NCBI RefSeq assembly: GCF_000724085.1
Contig: NZ_CCDL010000002.1
Coordinates: forward strand, 496,001-560,000
Length of the DNA stretch: 64,000 nt
From: Oceanobacillus manasiensis
Lineage (GTDB): Bacteria; Bacillota; Bacilli; Bacillales; Amphibacillaceae
Direction of reading: 5' to 3'
Shown: positions 33,988 through 43,125 of the stretch, piece after piece
How the letters are laid out: the number at the start of each line of letters is the position of its first letter
Position numbering within the stretch: the stretch's first letter is position 1
Translations under genes and position numbers: made by a program
The notes under the pieces: model-generated
The model's database searches: none
The model's input: the letters and a program-made list of their open reading frames with translations, nothing else
Told to the model about the DNA's origin: nothing

Positions 33988-36699
33988 TTATTTTTCAAGC
34001 TTGTCGCGAAGTACCATTTGCAAAATACCACCATGACGATAGTAGTCAATTTCGACTTCACTGTCAAAACGAGCAACTGCTTTGAAAGTGGTAATTTTAC
34101 CTTTTTCATCTGTTGCTGTAACATTTACAAGATCATGTGGCTGTACACTTTCATCAATTTCAATGTTGAATGTCTCTCTACCAGTTAGACCAAGTTTTTC
34201 AGCACTTTCACCTTTTTCGAACTGCAATGGAAGAACACCCATCATAACTAGGTTTGAACGGTGAATACGTTCAAAGCTTTCGGCAATTACTGTTTTAATA
34301 CCTAAAAGGTTTGTACCTTTGGCTGCCCAGTCACGTGATGAGCCCATGCCGTAATCTTTTCCACCCATTACAATAAGTCCTGTGCCATCTTGTTGATATT
34401 TCATTGCTGCATCATAAATTGGCATAACTTCTTCTGTAGGCCAGTAGGTTGTATAACCACCCTCTGTACCAGGGGCAAGTAAGTTACGAATACGAATATT
34501 GGCAAACGTACCACGCATCATTATTTCATGGTTTCCACGTCGTGAACCATAAGAGTTAAAGTTTCGTGGAGAAACGCCTTTCTCCTGTAAATGCTGACCA
34601 GCTGGCATATCTTTGGCGATCGCTCCTGCAGGTGAAATGTGGTCAGTTGTAACTGAGTCTCCAAACTTTCCAATAGCCCGTAAATTCACTAATGAATGTA
34701 CTTTACCAGCTTCTTCAGTTAGCCCCTCAAAGAATGGTGGGTTTTGTATATATGTTGAATCTTCATCCCACTTGAATAATGGCTCATCTGTTGTATCAAT
34801 TTCGTTCCAACGCTCGTTGGAATCAAATACGTTTTCGTACTCTTTACGGAAGATTTCCGGAGTCACAACATTTGCAACCTGTTCTTTTATGTCTTCCATA
34901 GTTGGCCAAATATCATTCATATAAACTGGCTTTCCGTCTTTATCTTTCCCAATTGGCTCTTTCGTTAAGTCTACATCAACTGTACCAGCAAGAGCGTATG
35001 CAACCACAAGTGGTGGTGAAGCCAAGTAATTTGCTTTTACTAGTGGATGTATTCTTCCCTCAAAGTTACGGTTACCCGAAAGGACAGAGGAAACCAATAA
35101 GTCGTTATCCATGATGGATTTCTCTATTTCTTCACGCAATGGACCTGAGTTTCCGATACAAGTTGTACAACCATAACCAACAAGGTTGAAGCCAAGCTTA
35201 TCAAGATAAGGCATTAAGCCAGAGTCCTCTAAATAGCGAGTTACAACTTTAGACCCTGGTGCCAGAGATGTTTTTACATAGTCAGGCACGTTTAGGCCTT
35301 TCTCAACAGCATTCTTTGCCAGTAGCCCGGCACCAAGCATTACATATGGGTTAGAAGTGTTTGTACAAGAAGTAATAGCTGCAATAGCTAGTGCTCCTGT
35401 TTTCATAACGGAAGTGTTACCATTTGGATGGTTAACCGTTACTTCTTTATCAAACTCTTTCTTATCCATACCGAAACCTTGATTTCCTTCCGGTGCAGTT
35501 ATTGCTTTATTAAATTCTTTCTTCATATTGGATAATGATATCAAGTCTTGAGGACGTTTTGGTCCAGAAAGGTTTGGTTCTAAATCAGATAGGTTAATTT
35601 CTACCAATTCGGTATATTCCGGGTCTGCCTGATCAGAGGAATACCAAAGATCATTTTCTTTACAATATGTCTCTACAAGATCTATTTGCTCTTCGCTTCG
35701 ACCAGTTAGACGAAGATAGTTTAATGCTTCTTCATCTACAGGGAAGAAACCACAAGTAGCTCCATATTCTGGTGCCATATTTGAAATAGTTGCCCTGTCA
35801 GCAAGAGGCATATCTTTTAACCCTGGTCCAAAATATTCAACAAATTTACCTACCACATTTTTACCACGAAGTACTTGAGTAACTTTTAAGGCTAAATCTG
35901 TTGCGGTAGTACCATTAGGGAAACTACCCGTGAATTTAACACCTATTACCTCTGGCGCTGGGAAAAAGGATGGTTGACCAAGCATACCAGCTTCTGCTTC
36001 TATTCCTCCAACTCCCCAACCTAGTACACCTAGGCCGTTTATCATCGTTGTATGCGAGTCTGTACCAACTAGTGTATCTGGAAATGCATCATACTCACCA
36101 TTTTCATTTTCAAGACCATGTACAACATTAGCAATATATTCTAGGTTTACTTGGTGAACAATACCTGTAGCAGGTGGCACGGCACGGTAGTTATCAAAAG
36201 CTTTTTGAGCCCAATTTAAAAACTCATAACGCTCACCATTCCGCTTAAATTCAAGATCCATATTTGCTTTAAGTGCATCTGCTGTTCCATATTTGTCTAC
36301 TTGTACGGAATGGTCAATTACAAGATCAACCGGAACTTCCGGATTGATTTTATTTGGTTCTCCGCCCATATCTACCATGGCTTTACGTAATGATGCTAAG
36401 TCAACTACAGCAGGTACTCCTGTAAAGTCCTGAAGGATTACTCGTGAAGGTTTAAAAGGAACATCTACCCCTTTTCCCTCTTTCGTGCCCCATTTTGTTA
36501 ATTTTTCTACATGCTCATCCTTAATTTGACGACCATCATGCTGACGTAACAATGACTCTAGCAATACACGTACAGAGAATGGTAAACGGCTAATTTTACC
36601 GTGTCCAGCTTCTTCGAGTGACTTTAAACGATAATAGTTGTACTTTTTACCATTTAAATCAAACTGCTTCTTCGCATTATAATTGTTGAAATTCCCCAT
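33988..36699 (-). CDS. acnA: Aconitate hydratase A (aconitase)
   Basis: A 903-aa Fe-S enzyme that interconverts citrate and isocitrate in the TCA cycle; the IRP1-like bacterial form can also bind RNA when it loses its cluster. Cluster cysteines appear in SCTNTSNP and in [12 protein letters not shown]. The C-terminal swivel domain contains [14 protein letters not shown]. The start is the ATG encoding MGNFNN, with AAAGGGG 7 nt upstream. Length fits B. subtilis CitB (909 aa). No clear CcpC dyad was seen upstream. Confidence 0.96.
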   Translation of the reverse strand: MGNFNNYNAKKQFDLNGKKYNYYRLKSLEEAGHGKISRLPFSVRVLLESLLRQHDGRQIKDEHVEKLTKWGTKEGKGVDVPFKPSRVILQDFTGVPAVVDLASLRKAMVDMGGEPNKINPEVPVDLVIDHSVQVDKYGTADALKANMDLEFKRNGERYEFLNWAQKAFDNYRAVPPATGIVHQVNLEYIANVVHGLENENGEYDAFPDTLVGTDSHTTMINGLGVLGWGVGGIEAEAGMLGQPSFFPAPEVIGVKFTGSFPNGTTATDLALKVTQVLRGKNVVGKFVEYFGPGLKDMPLADRATISNMAPEYGATCGFFPVDEEALNYLRLTGRSEEQIDLVETYCKENDLWYSSDQADPEYTELVEINLSDLEPNLSGPKRPQDLISLSNMKKEFNKAITAPEGNQGFGMDKKEFDKEVTVNHPNGNTSVMKTGALAIAAITSCTNTSNPYVMLGAGLLAKNAVEKGLNVPDYVKTSLAPGSKVVTRYLEDSGLMPYLDKLGFNLVGYGCTTCIGNSGPLREEIEKSIMDNDLLVSSVLSGNRNFEGRIHPLVKANYLASPPLVVAYALAGTVDVDLTKEPIGKDKDGKPVYMNDIWPTMEDIKEQVANVVTPEIFRKEYENVFDSNERWNEIDTTDEPLFKWDEDSTYIQNPPFFEGLTEEAGKVHSLVNLRAIGKFGDSVTTDHISPAGAIAKDMPAGQHLQEKGVSPRNFNSYGSRRGNHEIMMRGTFANIRIRNLLAPGTEGGYTTYWPTEEVMPIYDAAMKYQQDGTGLIVMGGKDYGMGSSRDWAAKGTNLLGIKTVIAESFERIHRSNLVMMGVLPLQFEKGESAEKLGLTGRETFNIEIDESVQPHDLVNVTATDEKGKITTFKAVARFDSEVEIDYYRHGGILQMVLRDKLEK

Positions 36700-36939
36700 T
36701 TTGTTTCCCCTTTCATTCATTGCTTCATTTCACATTTCGCATATACTACAAATTTCGACTGCTTTTACACTATTATTCTATTAATCATATAAAAGCGATT
36801 TCCTTACAGTTATATCTTAAAGGATAATCGTGGAGAAAACAAACCATTCCTTCCTTCTTGCGTATATTAAAATCTTATGTAGAGTGATAAGCAATACTTA
36901 TTAGATTGTTTTAAAAAAACAAGAGTATCAAATAGCAAA

Positions 36940-38061
36940 TTACTTATGAAAAACGATAAAGAACGTACTCCCACCATTCTCATTTTGACTAATCTCTAGT
37001 TTAGCTTGGTGTGAAGCAAGAATTTGTCTAGTGATCATAATCCCAAGGCCAGTTCCCGTTTGCTTGGTCGTGAAAAAGGGCTCACCTAATTTATGTATAA
37101 TTTCTTCTGGAATGCCGGGACCTTCGTCAACAATACTAACTTTAACAAACTTCTCATTGTCTTCCACCAAAAACGTAATTAATCCTGGTGTATCCATTGC
37201 TTCTATCGCATTTTTCAATAAATTTATAAGAACTTGCTTAATTTGTGATCGATCACAATTAATGCGTGCTTGTCCTGAACTTATTATCTTAATGTCTATA
37301 TTTTTAATTTTAGCTTGAGGACCTAGTAAAACCGTAACATCGTGAATCATATCATCAATCGATTCTATTTTTCTATTATCCGTTAAAGGCTTGGAAATAA
37401 AGAGAAGTTCTGAAGTTATCGTTTCAATTTTCTCTATCTCTTCCGTCATAATCTGATAATACTCCTCTTTTCCATTAACACCTGCTTGCAAGAGCTGAAG
37501 AAATCCTTTAAGAGAAGTTAAGGGATTGCGTATTTCATGTGCAATACCTGCAGCAAGCTGTCCAGCTACTGACATCTTTTCAGAACGAATCATCATTTCT
37601 TCTGCTTCTTTTTTATCTGTAATATCTTTTAATGTCGAAATATAGTACTTTCTGTTAGAAGACTCATCTGTTAACTTGGCAACATTGCACTCCGACCAAA
37701 TATACTTGCCACTATTATTTAAAATGTTTACATTAATTTTTTGAAAGGAGTCCGATGCCCTTTCCAACCTTTCCCTAATATAGCTAACATCTTCGGCAGA
37801 TATTTTTTCATACCAGTAGGTGCCTCTTAGTTCAGAAGTGTGATAACCCAACAGCTGTTCTATTGAACTTGAAATGTAAATCACTTTACCACTCTCATCC
37901 CAAACTGTCACAATATCATGGTTGTTTTTCTCTACCCAATCTATCATGTATAGGGGTAACTTCGATAATGCTTCATAGGTATCCTGTGTATTGGCGGGTT
38001 CTGCTTTTTTTACAGTATTATTAGTTTTGTATTTACTTTCATTTCTGTCCTTAAAAGCCAT
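36940..38061 (-). CDS. Orphan PAS-domain sensor histidine kinase (sporulation-kinase-like)
   Basis: A soluble-looking 373-aa kinase with no membrane helix. A PAS domain spans about 45-150, the HisKA H-box AHEIRNPLTSLKG puts the phosphorylated histidine at H175, and the HATPase domain has DEGPGIPEEI and TGTGLGIMI. No response regulator gene is adjacent. The H-box and PAS-HisKA layout resemble the B. subtilis KinA/KinE group that feeds the Spo0F phosphorelay, which is the likely role (inference). The start is ATG encoding MAFKDRN, after GAGGGGGAG. It lies where B. subtilis has cotM, sspP and sspO. Confidence 0.85.
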   Translation of the reverse strand: MAFKDRNESKYKTNNTVKKAEPANTQDTYEALSKLPLYMIDWVEKNNHDIVTVWDESGKVIYISSSIEQLLGYHTSELRGTYWYEKISAEDVSYIRERLERASDSFQKINVNILNNSGKYIWSECNVAKLTDESSNRKYYISTLKDITDKKEAEEMMIRSEKMSVAGQLAAGIAHEIRNPLTSLKGFLQLLQAGVNGKEEYYQIMTEEIEKIETITSELLFISKPLTDNRKIESIDDMIHDVTVLLGPQAKIKNIDIKIISSGQARINCDRSQIKQVLINLLKNAIEAMDTPGLITFLVEDNEKFVKVSIVDEGPGIPEEIIHKLGEPFFTTKQTGTGLGIMITRQILASHQAKLEISQNENGGSTFFIVFHK

Positions 38062-38326
38062 ATTACTCCCCCTCTTGTCATTATGTAACAACCATTTAGC
38101 GTCTTATAATTCTATGTCTATGAGATAATATGAGATAATATGTCGATTGTATCCAGTAATTTTTACTATTATAATATGATATAATTGTTTTACTTCTTTT
38201 CTATTTAAAATATATACCCAATTATTAGTAATATTACTATAACTGCGTTAAAAAATAAATCACTAATGTAAAATGCTTGTAACATTTTGTAATTTCATTA
38301 AATAATTTGAAGAAATAGGTGACATT

Positions 38327-38809
38327 ATGTCAGGAATTGTAGATTATTCCATATTAATTTTATTATGGGGACTTTTCATGATTGTGTTTATGGCAATCGG
38401 CGGCTTTTTTATGTTTCGTAAATTTCTAAAACGTCTTCCCAAAGAAGATGGCAAGTCCATAATGGATTGGGAAGAATATTATATGGAACAAAGCCAGGAC
38501 ATGTGGAAAGCAGAAGAAAAAGAACTTCTCGAAGAATTGGTTTCTCCCGTTCCTGAGCTATTCAGGGATATAGCAAGACACAAGATTGCGAGTAAAATTG
38601 GAGAAATTGCTATTAAGAAAGAAATGAGTTATATCAACGAGGAAGTTCTGATTGAAGGGTACATTTTAGCAACACCTAAGAGGGATCATAAATTCCTACG
38701 AAAGAAACTTGCGGAAAAAAATATACAGGTGGCTCCTTATGAACATTTATTTTTAATGTCGAAAGAGGATTATGAATCTGATTGGGAAGCACGCATAAGA
38801 AACAAATAA
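38327..38809 (+). CDS. yneK: DUF2621 membrane protein YneK
   Basis: A 160-aa protein with one N-terminal membrane helix (about 9-29) followed by the characteristic FFMFRKFLKRLPKEDGKS block and a long charged cytoplasmic part. It corresponds to YneK of B. subtilis in sequence pattern and position. No function is known. It is transcribed convergently with ccdC and ends at a shared terminator. Confidence 0.87.
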   Translation: MSGIVDYSILILLWGLFMIVFMAIGGFFMFRKFLKRLPKEDGKSIMDWEEYYMEQSQDMWKAEEKELLEELVSPVPELFRDIARHKIASKIGEIAIKKEMSYINEEVLIEGYILATPKRDHKFLRKKLAEKNIQVAPYEHLFLMSKEDYESDWEARIRNK

Positions 38810-38810
38810 A

Positions 38811-38844
38811 AAGAAGTCCGAACCATTCGTGTTTCGGACTTCTT
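38811..38844. terminator. Bidirectional terminator between yneK and ccdC
   Basis: 12-bp stem AAGAAGTCCGAA / TTCGGACTTCTT with a short loop between two convergent genes. Confidence 0.85.
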
Positions 38845-38845
38845 T

Positions 38846-39319
38846 CTATGCGTTAACGTGTAACTGTTTTTCAAGTTGAAGAAATTTAAACAACATACAG
38901 CATCTCCATGTGAAGATCATGCCGAAAGCTAGGATAAAAAACATCCCACTTGTTTCCCCAGCGGAAATACTGCCACCGATAATCAACTTCATCACAATTC
39001 GAAATACCAGTAAACCAAAGAGAATAAAAATAAATGATTTAGAAGGAATTAAAAAAATTGCTTCATCACGTATTTCAAATCTTGAAGCTTTGACTAGAAA
39101 AATAGAACAAACCATCCCTACAATGAGAGCTTCAAGAAATTGGCTTAAGCTTATTTGAAATACAGGAAATATGAACATTAATGCCCCTGTACTCATAAAA
39201 AGAGGGGGTAACATTATTTTTTTTACAGAAGCCGGCTTCTTAGCTCCCCTAATACGAATAAAAATCATAGCCACAGCCATACATGCTGCAATAAGTGTAC
39301 TGGCTACCAACCAAAACAT
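38846..39319 (-). CDS. ccdC: Cytochrome c biogenesis-associated membrane protein CcdC
   Basis: A 157-aa protein with about five membrane helices, matching the CcdC (YneJ, DUF1453) family. In B. subtilis the gene follows ccdA and yneI but is not strictly needed for cytochrome c maturation. Here it closes the ccdA-mrpB-yneI-ccdC operon and ends at the terminator shared with yneK. Confidence 0.87.
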   Translation of the reverse strand: MFWLVASTLIAACMAVAMIFIRIRGAKKPASVKKIMLPPLFMSTGALMFIFPVFQISLSQFLEALIVGMVCSIFLVKASRFEIRDEAIFLIPSKSFIFILFGLLVFRIVMKLIIGGSISAGETSGMFFILAFGMIFTWRCCMLFKFLQLEKQLHVNA

Positions 39320-39370
39320 AATGGCATTACCTCATACTTTCTATCAGGTTATTTTCTAGATGCCGTTTCA

Positions 39371-39727
39371 CTACATGATTCGATTAACGGTTTCTAGGAC
39401 CTGGCTTTCATCAAATGGTTTGACAATAAAGTCTTTTGCACCTGACTCTATCGCTTCCACCACAACCTTTTGTTGTCCCATTGCTGAACAAACAATTATA
39501 GTAGCATTGGGGTCATAGGCCTTAATTGCCTTAATAGCATCAATTCCATTCATGACAGGCATTGTTATATCCATCGTAACGAGGTCAGGATTCAATTCTT
39601 TGTAGAGCCTTACCGCTTCAGCACCATCTCCTGCTTCCCCTGCGATTTCATGCTTTTCTTTTTTTAGTATAGTGGATAATGTTACCCTCATAAAATTCGC
39701 ATCATCAACTACCAATACTCTGGCCAT
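39371..39727 (-). CDS. yneI: Single-domain response regulator (YneI/CcdB)
   Basis: A 118-aa CheY-like receiver with no output domain: acidic pocket D8-D9, phospho-acceptor D53 in LVTMDITMP, and the conserved lysine in FIVKPF. It is the receiver gene found next to ccdA in Bacillus. What it controls is unknown. No kinase gene is adjacent. It has AGGGGAGG upstream and lies 19 bp after mrpB. Confidence 0.88.
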   Translation of the reverse strand: MARVLVVDDANFMRVTLSTILKKEKHEIAGEAGDGAEAVRLYKELNPDLVTMDITMPVMNGIDAIKAIKAYDPNATIIVCSAMGQQKVVVEAIESGAKDFIVKPFDESQVLETVNRIM

Positions 39728-39746
39728 ATTATTCCTCCCCTGATCG

Positions 39747-40172
39747 TTACTGATCTTTTGCTATGGTTAGAATGATTGTCATCATTACTCCGATTACAGT
39801 GAAATAAACACCTAGATCAAAAAGCATTGCGGTTGCCAATTCAATCTTACCAAACAAAGGAAATGTATAGTAATCAAAAGTTTGGGATAAGAATGGGACA
39901 CCGAATATGAATGAGCCTATGCCTGTTCCAAGTGCAATGGCTAAACCAATTGGAATTAGCATCATAAAATTAACTGGTAGTACTTTCTTAACAGCTTCCA
40001 CCCCATATGCTATGTACATAAGCAAAATGGCAGCTGATGTCATAAGCCCACCGACAAATCCACCACCGGGAGAGTTATGCCCTGCAAGCAATAGATAAAC
40101 TGCAAAACCAAGCAGGATAAAGGCTATCAATGATGTGGTAGTACGTAAAATTAGATCATTCGTTTTGTACAT
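39747..40172 (-). CDS. Orphan MrpB/MnhB-type Na+/H+ antiporter subunit
   Basis: A 141-aa membrane protein with four helices and the MnhB signature GHNSPGGGFVGG near residue 30; its length equals a full MrpB. In Mrp antiporters subunit B works only with subunits A, C, D, E, F and G, none of which is encoded here. It lies between ccdA and yneI, which adjoin in B. subtilis, with its own AGGAG ribosome-binding site. It may pair with Mrp subunits encoded elsewhere or have been re-used. Confidence 0.88.
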   Translation of the reverse strand: MYKTNDLILRTTTSLIAFILLGFAVYLLLAGHNSPGGGFVGGLMTSAAILLMYIAYGVEAVKKVLPVNFMMLIPIGLAIALGTGIGSFIFGVPFLSQTFDYYTFPLFGKIELATAMLFDLGVYFTVIGVMMTIILTIAKDQ

Positions 40173-40231
40173 GTAAAAGCTCCTTTATACCTATATATCT
40201 TAATATTAATATACTCCGTTAATAAAATCCA

Positions 40232-40936
40232 TTAAAATCCTGTAAAACCGAACAAGCCTGCAAGATAGGATGTTAGTTTATATATCCAGTCAAAAAACAA
40301 AGCTATACCAATTGCAACCATCAAATACCCGCCAACTTTTACAATAATAGGACTGTGTCTTTTAATCCACCCTAATTTCCCCACAAAGAAGGATAATACA
40401 AAGAAAGGAACCGAGAAGCCAAGAACATAACTGATCATCATAATCATTCCTGATTGCGGCTCTGTTGAAGCAAGTGACAGAACTATACCCAGTATAGGGC
40501 CAGTGCATGGCGTCCATCCGAGAGAGAAAGCAAGACCAATGATGAAAGAACCGACAAAGCCAGCTGGACGGTTTTTAAACTTAATTTGTTTGTTCTTCAT
40601 CAAAAACTCAAAATTGAGTACTCCAGCAATTACTAATCCAAAAAATATGATTAGAATTGCGCCAACTTGTCTGATTAATTCTTTGTATGTATTAAGAAAT
40701 TCGGAAATATACAGGCTGGTAAATCCCATCATAATAAATACGCAAGAAAACCCTAGCAAAAAGAACAAAGTATGTATCATGCTCTTTATATTAAAATTTC
40801 GGTTATCCTCTTTTAATTCATTTACACTCATTCCTGTTATATATGAGATAAAAACAGGAAACAAAGGTAAAACGCAGGGAGATATAAAAGATAAAAAACC
40901 AGCGCCAAATGCTATAAAAATATTTACTTCAGACAT
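40232..40936 (-). CDS. ccdA: Cytochrome c biogenesis protein CcdA (thiol-disulfide transmembrane reductant carrier)
   Basis: A 234-aa, six-helix DsbD-like protein that carries electrons from thioredoxin across the membrane to ResA-type proteins. The two conserved cysteine sites are ISPCVLPLF in helix 1 and GWTPCTGPILG in helix 4. The start ATG has AGGAGG upstream. It is first in the ccdA-mrpB-yneI-ccdC operon. Confidence 0.94.
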   Translation of the reverse strand: MSEVNIFIAFGAGFLSFISPCVLPLFPVFISYITGMSVNELKEDNRNFNIKSMIHTLFFLLGFSCVFIMMGFTSLYISEFLNTYKELIRQVGAILIIFFGLVIAGVLNFEFLMKNKQIKFKNRPAGFVGSFIIGLAFSLGWTPCTGPILGIVLSLASTEPQSGMIMMISYVLGFSVPFFVLSFFVGKLGWIKRHSPIIVKVGGYLMVAIGIALFFDWIYKLTSYLAGLFGFTGF

Positions 40937-40994
40937 ATTCTACCTCCTTCACAACTAACTTATCACAGTATAACTAGAAAAGTATTGTAACATG

Positions 40995-41147
40995 CATTAA
41001 ATTTATGACGATAATTCGAAAATTTTTAAGACAATTAAAAGCAGATTACGGCATTCTGTTTGAGGCTTTTAGTCCTAGACAATTTGTCTCTCGCTCCTCG
41101 GGCCACTTCTATATACTATGCCTTCAGTTGAGGAGTAGTCAAAAAAA
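40995..41147. other. Structured intergenic element between yneF and ccdA
   Basis: This stretch, where B. subtilis carries ynzD, has no Spo0E-like or other convincing ORF on either strand. It contains the palindrome AGACAAATTGTCT (41077-41089) and GC-richer patches unlike ordinary spacer. It may be a dispersed intergenic repeat or an RNA; the window has no second copy I could find. Confidence 0.3.
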
Positions 41148-41173
41148 GCCCCTTACATTATACAGTAAGGGGC
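41148..41173 (-). terminator. yneF terminator
   Basis: Perfect 9-bp stem GCCCCTTAC / GTAAGGGGC, 8-nt loop, then TTTTTTTGA on the minus strand. Confidence 0.85.
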
Positions 41174-41213
41174 ACTTGTGCGGATGCTTCCAGCTAAATT
41201 ATAAAATAATTGC

Positions 41214-41435
41214 TTATTTACCAGCTTGGTTATTCATTGAACGCATCATTTGATTAATCTTCTTCTGGGATGGTTTTTGTCCCATTTGCATCATTAACGT
41301 ACGAAGCATTTGCTCATTAATTGGTGGATTCTTTTTTAAATAGCTCATCATATATTTTCTAGCAATGAAAAATCCAAGAGCAACACCAGCAATCAATGCT
41401 GCTACAGCAATTAGTACTACCCAAATCGTGCTCAT
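41214..41435 (-). CDS. yneF: UPF0154 membrane protein YneF
   Basis: A 73-aa protein with a single N-terminal membrane helix (about 4-26), then the family pattern [18 protein letters not shown] and [18 protein letters not shown]. It is conserved in Bacillaceae with unknown function and stands in the expected place upstream of ccdA. Confidence 0.92.
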   Translation of the reverse strand: MSTIWVVLIAVAALIAGVALGFFIARKYMMSYLKKNPPINEQMLRTLMMQMGQKPSQKKINQMMRSMNNQAGK

Positions 41436-41903
41436 GTCACGCCTTCCTCCTTCGTGTTGTCTCTTTTACAGTATAGTAAATTAATGATAATAATACAATC
41501 AAATATGAAAAGAACGTCATAAAAAATCGTTTAACGTCAATATATCACTGATTTTACACTTTTATAGATAGTTATTCAAACACATGAAGTTTATATTTCA
41601 ATGCTACTATTTTACTATAAAGATTTACAAAAGCGAAAACCAGCCCTTACAACAATATCTTAAATTACAATTTACATTTTAAGAAGTGATGAAGTGGTGG
41701 TTTGTTATTCTCGCTATTTTAGTAATAAGAATAATTGTCACTAACCTTAATGGGGATAACACAACTGAAGAAAACAGAACGGCTACCGCTCTAGGTAGAT
41801 AAAGAAAATGAAAAAGCTAGTCAAAATAGGAAAATTTATCTTTTTAGGTTTTAAAAGAAGGCAGCGCTCAAATTACGAAGTGCAATGTCCTGAACTTTAT
41901 ACA
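41436..41903. other. Gene-poor gap between yneF and the DUF2691 gene
   Basis: 468 bp without a secure gene. The right-hand half (41689-41913) holds two short rightward ORFs described separately. The left part contains the yneF upstream region with a plausible leftward promoter (TTGATT, 18 nt, TACTAT). Confidence 0.5.
41689..41802 (+). pseudogene. 37-codon ORF with a membrane helix, probable gene remnant
   Basis: Reads MKWWFVILAILVIRIIVTNL then a polar Thr/Glu/Asn tail of 17 residues. The layout (short hydrophobic start, charged tail) is like the beginning of an exported Bacillus protein cut short. A weak AAGAAGTG precedes the ATG. A second 34-codon ORF follows at 41808-41912. Both are likely remains of a decayed accessory gene. 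Confidence 0.25.
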
Positions 41904-42413
41904 TTAATTTAGTAGATAATCATCGGGAAGCTTTCCTTTATAAAGGATTTCATAATTAGAATAATTATGCTCTTTGCATCTAACTAAGGTCATATTAATC
42001 AAATCTATTTTTTTTACGAAAACAGTAATATCAGTAGTATCTGCGAAACAAATTACTACATCACAGTCAGAATTTAAAAATTGACCTAAAGTCTTCATAC
42101 TAGTATGGCTTATATCGTTGTTAAAGTAGACTGAAAATGTTGCATTTATGATGTAATAATCTTCTGAGGAATACGCATGCTCTTTCATTTGTTCATTTGT
42201 AAGTATTTTTTTATTCAGCAGCCTGGCCCTACTATCAACTGGAGTGGTTAATTCCTTCGAAGCTCTTATATTCTCAATATCTTCTTCATACAAGATTTCG
42301 TGAGAATCCCCTGTAACCCAGACAGACGGAAACTGCATAAAATCTTGGAATAACTCAAACAATATTTTGCCAGATTTATTTTCAACCTCAAGTTTTACTC
42401 CTATTTCGTTCAT
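41904..42413 (-). CDS. Hypothetical protein, DUF2691-like
   Basis: A 169-aa soluble protein. The C-terminal part (FLNSDCDVVICFADTTDIT then VFVKK) resembles the SDC...D...VTIYCK pattern of the DUF2691 family found in Bacillus, and the N-terminal LEVENKSGKILFELF also fits. The family has no known function. The ATG follows GAGGAGG. It follows sirA by 42 bp on the same strand; this gene has no counterpart at this place in B. subtilis. Confidence 0.6.
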   Translation of the reverse strand: MNEIGVKLEVENKSGKILFELFQDFMQFPSVWVTGDSHEILYEEDIENIRASKELTTPVDSRARLLNKKILTNEQMKEHAYSSEDYYIINATFSVYFNNDISHTSMKTLGQFLNSDCDVVICFADTTDITVFVKKIDLINMTLVRCKEHNYSNYEILYKGKLPDDYLLN

Positions 42414-42455
42414 CTTTTCCTCCTCATTACAAGGCTTATAGTTACCTTCACAGAA

Positions 42456-42917
42456 TTAATGATAAGAATACAATACTTGTCCACTTTTAGGCTCACGTAT
42501 ACGAACAACTGGGGAAACCCAGCCATACTGAGCTATATTTTCTCCGATGATAAAAAAGGTAGAATCTATCTCCCGTAATATCGGAAACAATACCTCTTCA
42601 GCTTCTAATATTGTTTTACAACGGAACTTCAGATGGTTCTCACATATATGTAAGGGAATGTTTGTCGAGTTTTTAACTAATCGTAAATTGTCTGCAGATT
42701 CATACGAAACCATCGAATTATCCATCTTTTCTTCTACTATTTTACAAAACTGTGTGCCTGGGAAAGGGTATGTACTATAATCATACTGCATTTGTAACTC
42801 TGGTCTTTTTTGATACTCTTTTTGGTAATGTTTTATAAATCGATAAAGAATATCACTTTTGTGAAAGTAGTGCCAAGAGAATTCTTCCTTAATCCGGAAA
42901 ACAGTATATTCATACAT
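42456..42917 (-). CDS. sirA: Sporulation inhibitor of replication, SirA-like
   Basis: A 153-aa protein identified by position (between tkt and yneF, as B. subtilis yneE) and by conserved blocks: RIKEEFSWHYFHKS at the N-terminus and QYGWVSPV near the C-terminus. SirA binds domain I of DnaA and blocks new replication once sporulation starts. The middle of the protein is divergent. A 0A-box-like TGTCGAG lies 82-89 bp upstream, consistent with Spo0A control. The ATG follows GGGGGAAG. Confidence 0.75.
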   Translation of the reverse strand: MYEYTVFRIKEEFSWHYFHKSDILYRFIKHYQKEYQKRPELQMQYDYSTYPFPGTQFCKIVEEKMDNSMVSYESADNLRLVKNSTNIPLHICENHLKFRCKTILEAEEVLFPILREIDSTFFIIGENIAQYGWVSPVVRIREPKSGQVLYSYH

Positions 42918-42999
42918 CTAAACTTCCCCCTTTTCAAACTATTATAAAGGAAGGTCTTATAAAAAAATGTCAGTTTCTCTGCAGAATGATAACTAGTTT

Positions 43000-43006
43000 T
43001 GTCGAG
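43000..43006 (+). promoter_or_regulatory. 0A-box-like site upstream of sirA
   Basis: TGTCGAG within TTTTGTCGAGAAA matches six of seven bases of the Spo0A box TGTCGAA. In B. subtilis sirA is activated by Spo0A~P. Short motif, so chance occurrence is possible. Confidence 0.35.
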
Positions 43007-43085
43007 AAAAATTTACTATTCATCTTCTAAGGTTTAATAGAAAGTTCTTAGAATGGCAGCAACTCAATTTGTTTTCTAAGCATAA

Positions 43086-43118
43086 AAAAAGATGACCTTC
43101 ATAAAAGGTCATCTTTTT
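43086..43118 (-). terminator. tkt terminator
   Basis: Perfect 14-bp stem AAAAAGATGACCTT / AAGGTCATCTTTTT with a 5-nt loop. Confidence 0.85.
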
Positions 43119-43125
43119 AATAAAA

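Noticed and set aside
36785-36830. Weak cre-like or CcpC-like sequence upstream of aconitase
   Set aside because: The cre match lacks two fixed bases and no ATAA-N7-TTAT dyad pair was clear.
38121-38140. Tandem 10-bp repeat TGAGATAATA x2
   Set aside because: Only two units in AT-rich spacer; likely chance or slippage, with no clear regulatory meaning.
41005-41253. 82-codon rightward ORF between ccdA and yneF
   Set aside because: It runs through the yneF terminator into yneF antisense, has no ribosome-binding site and no family-like pattern.
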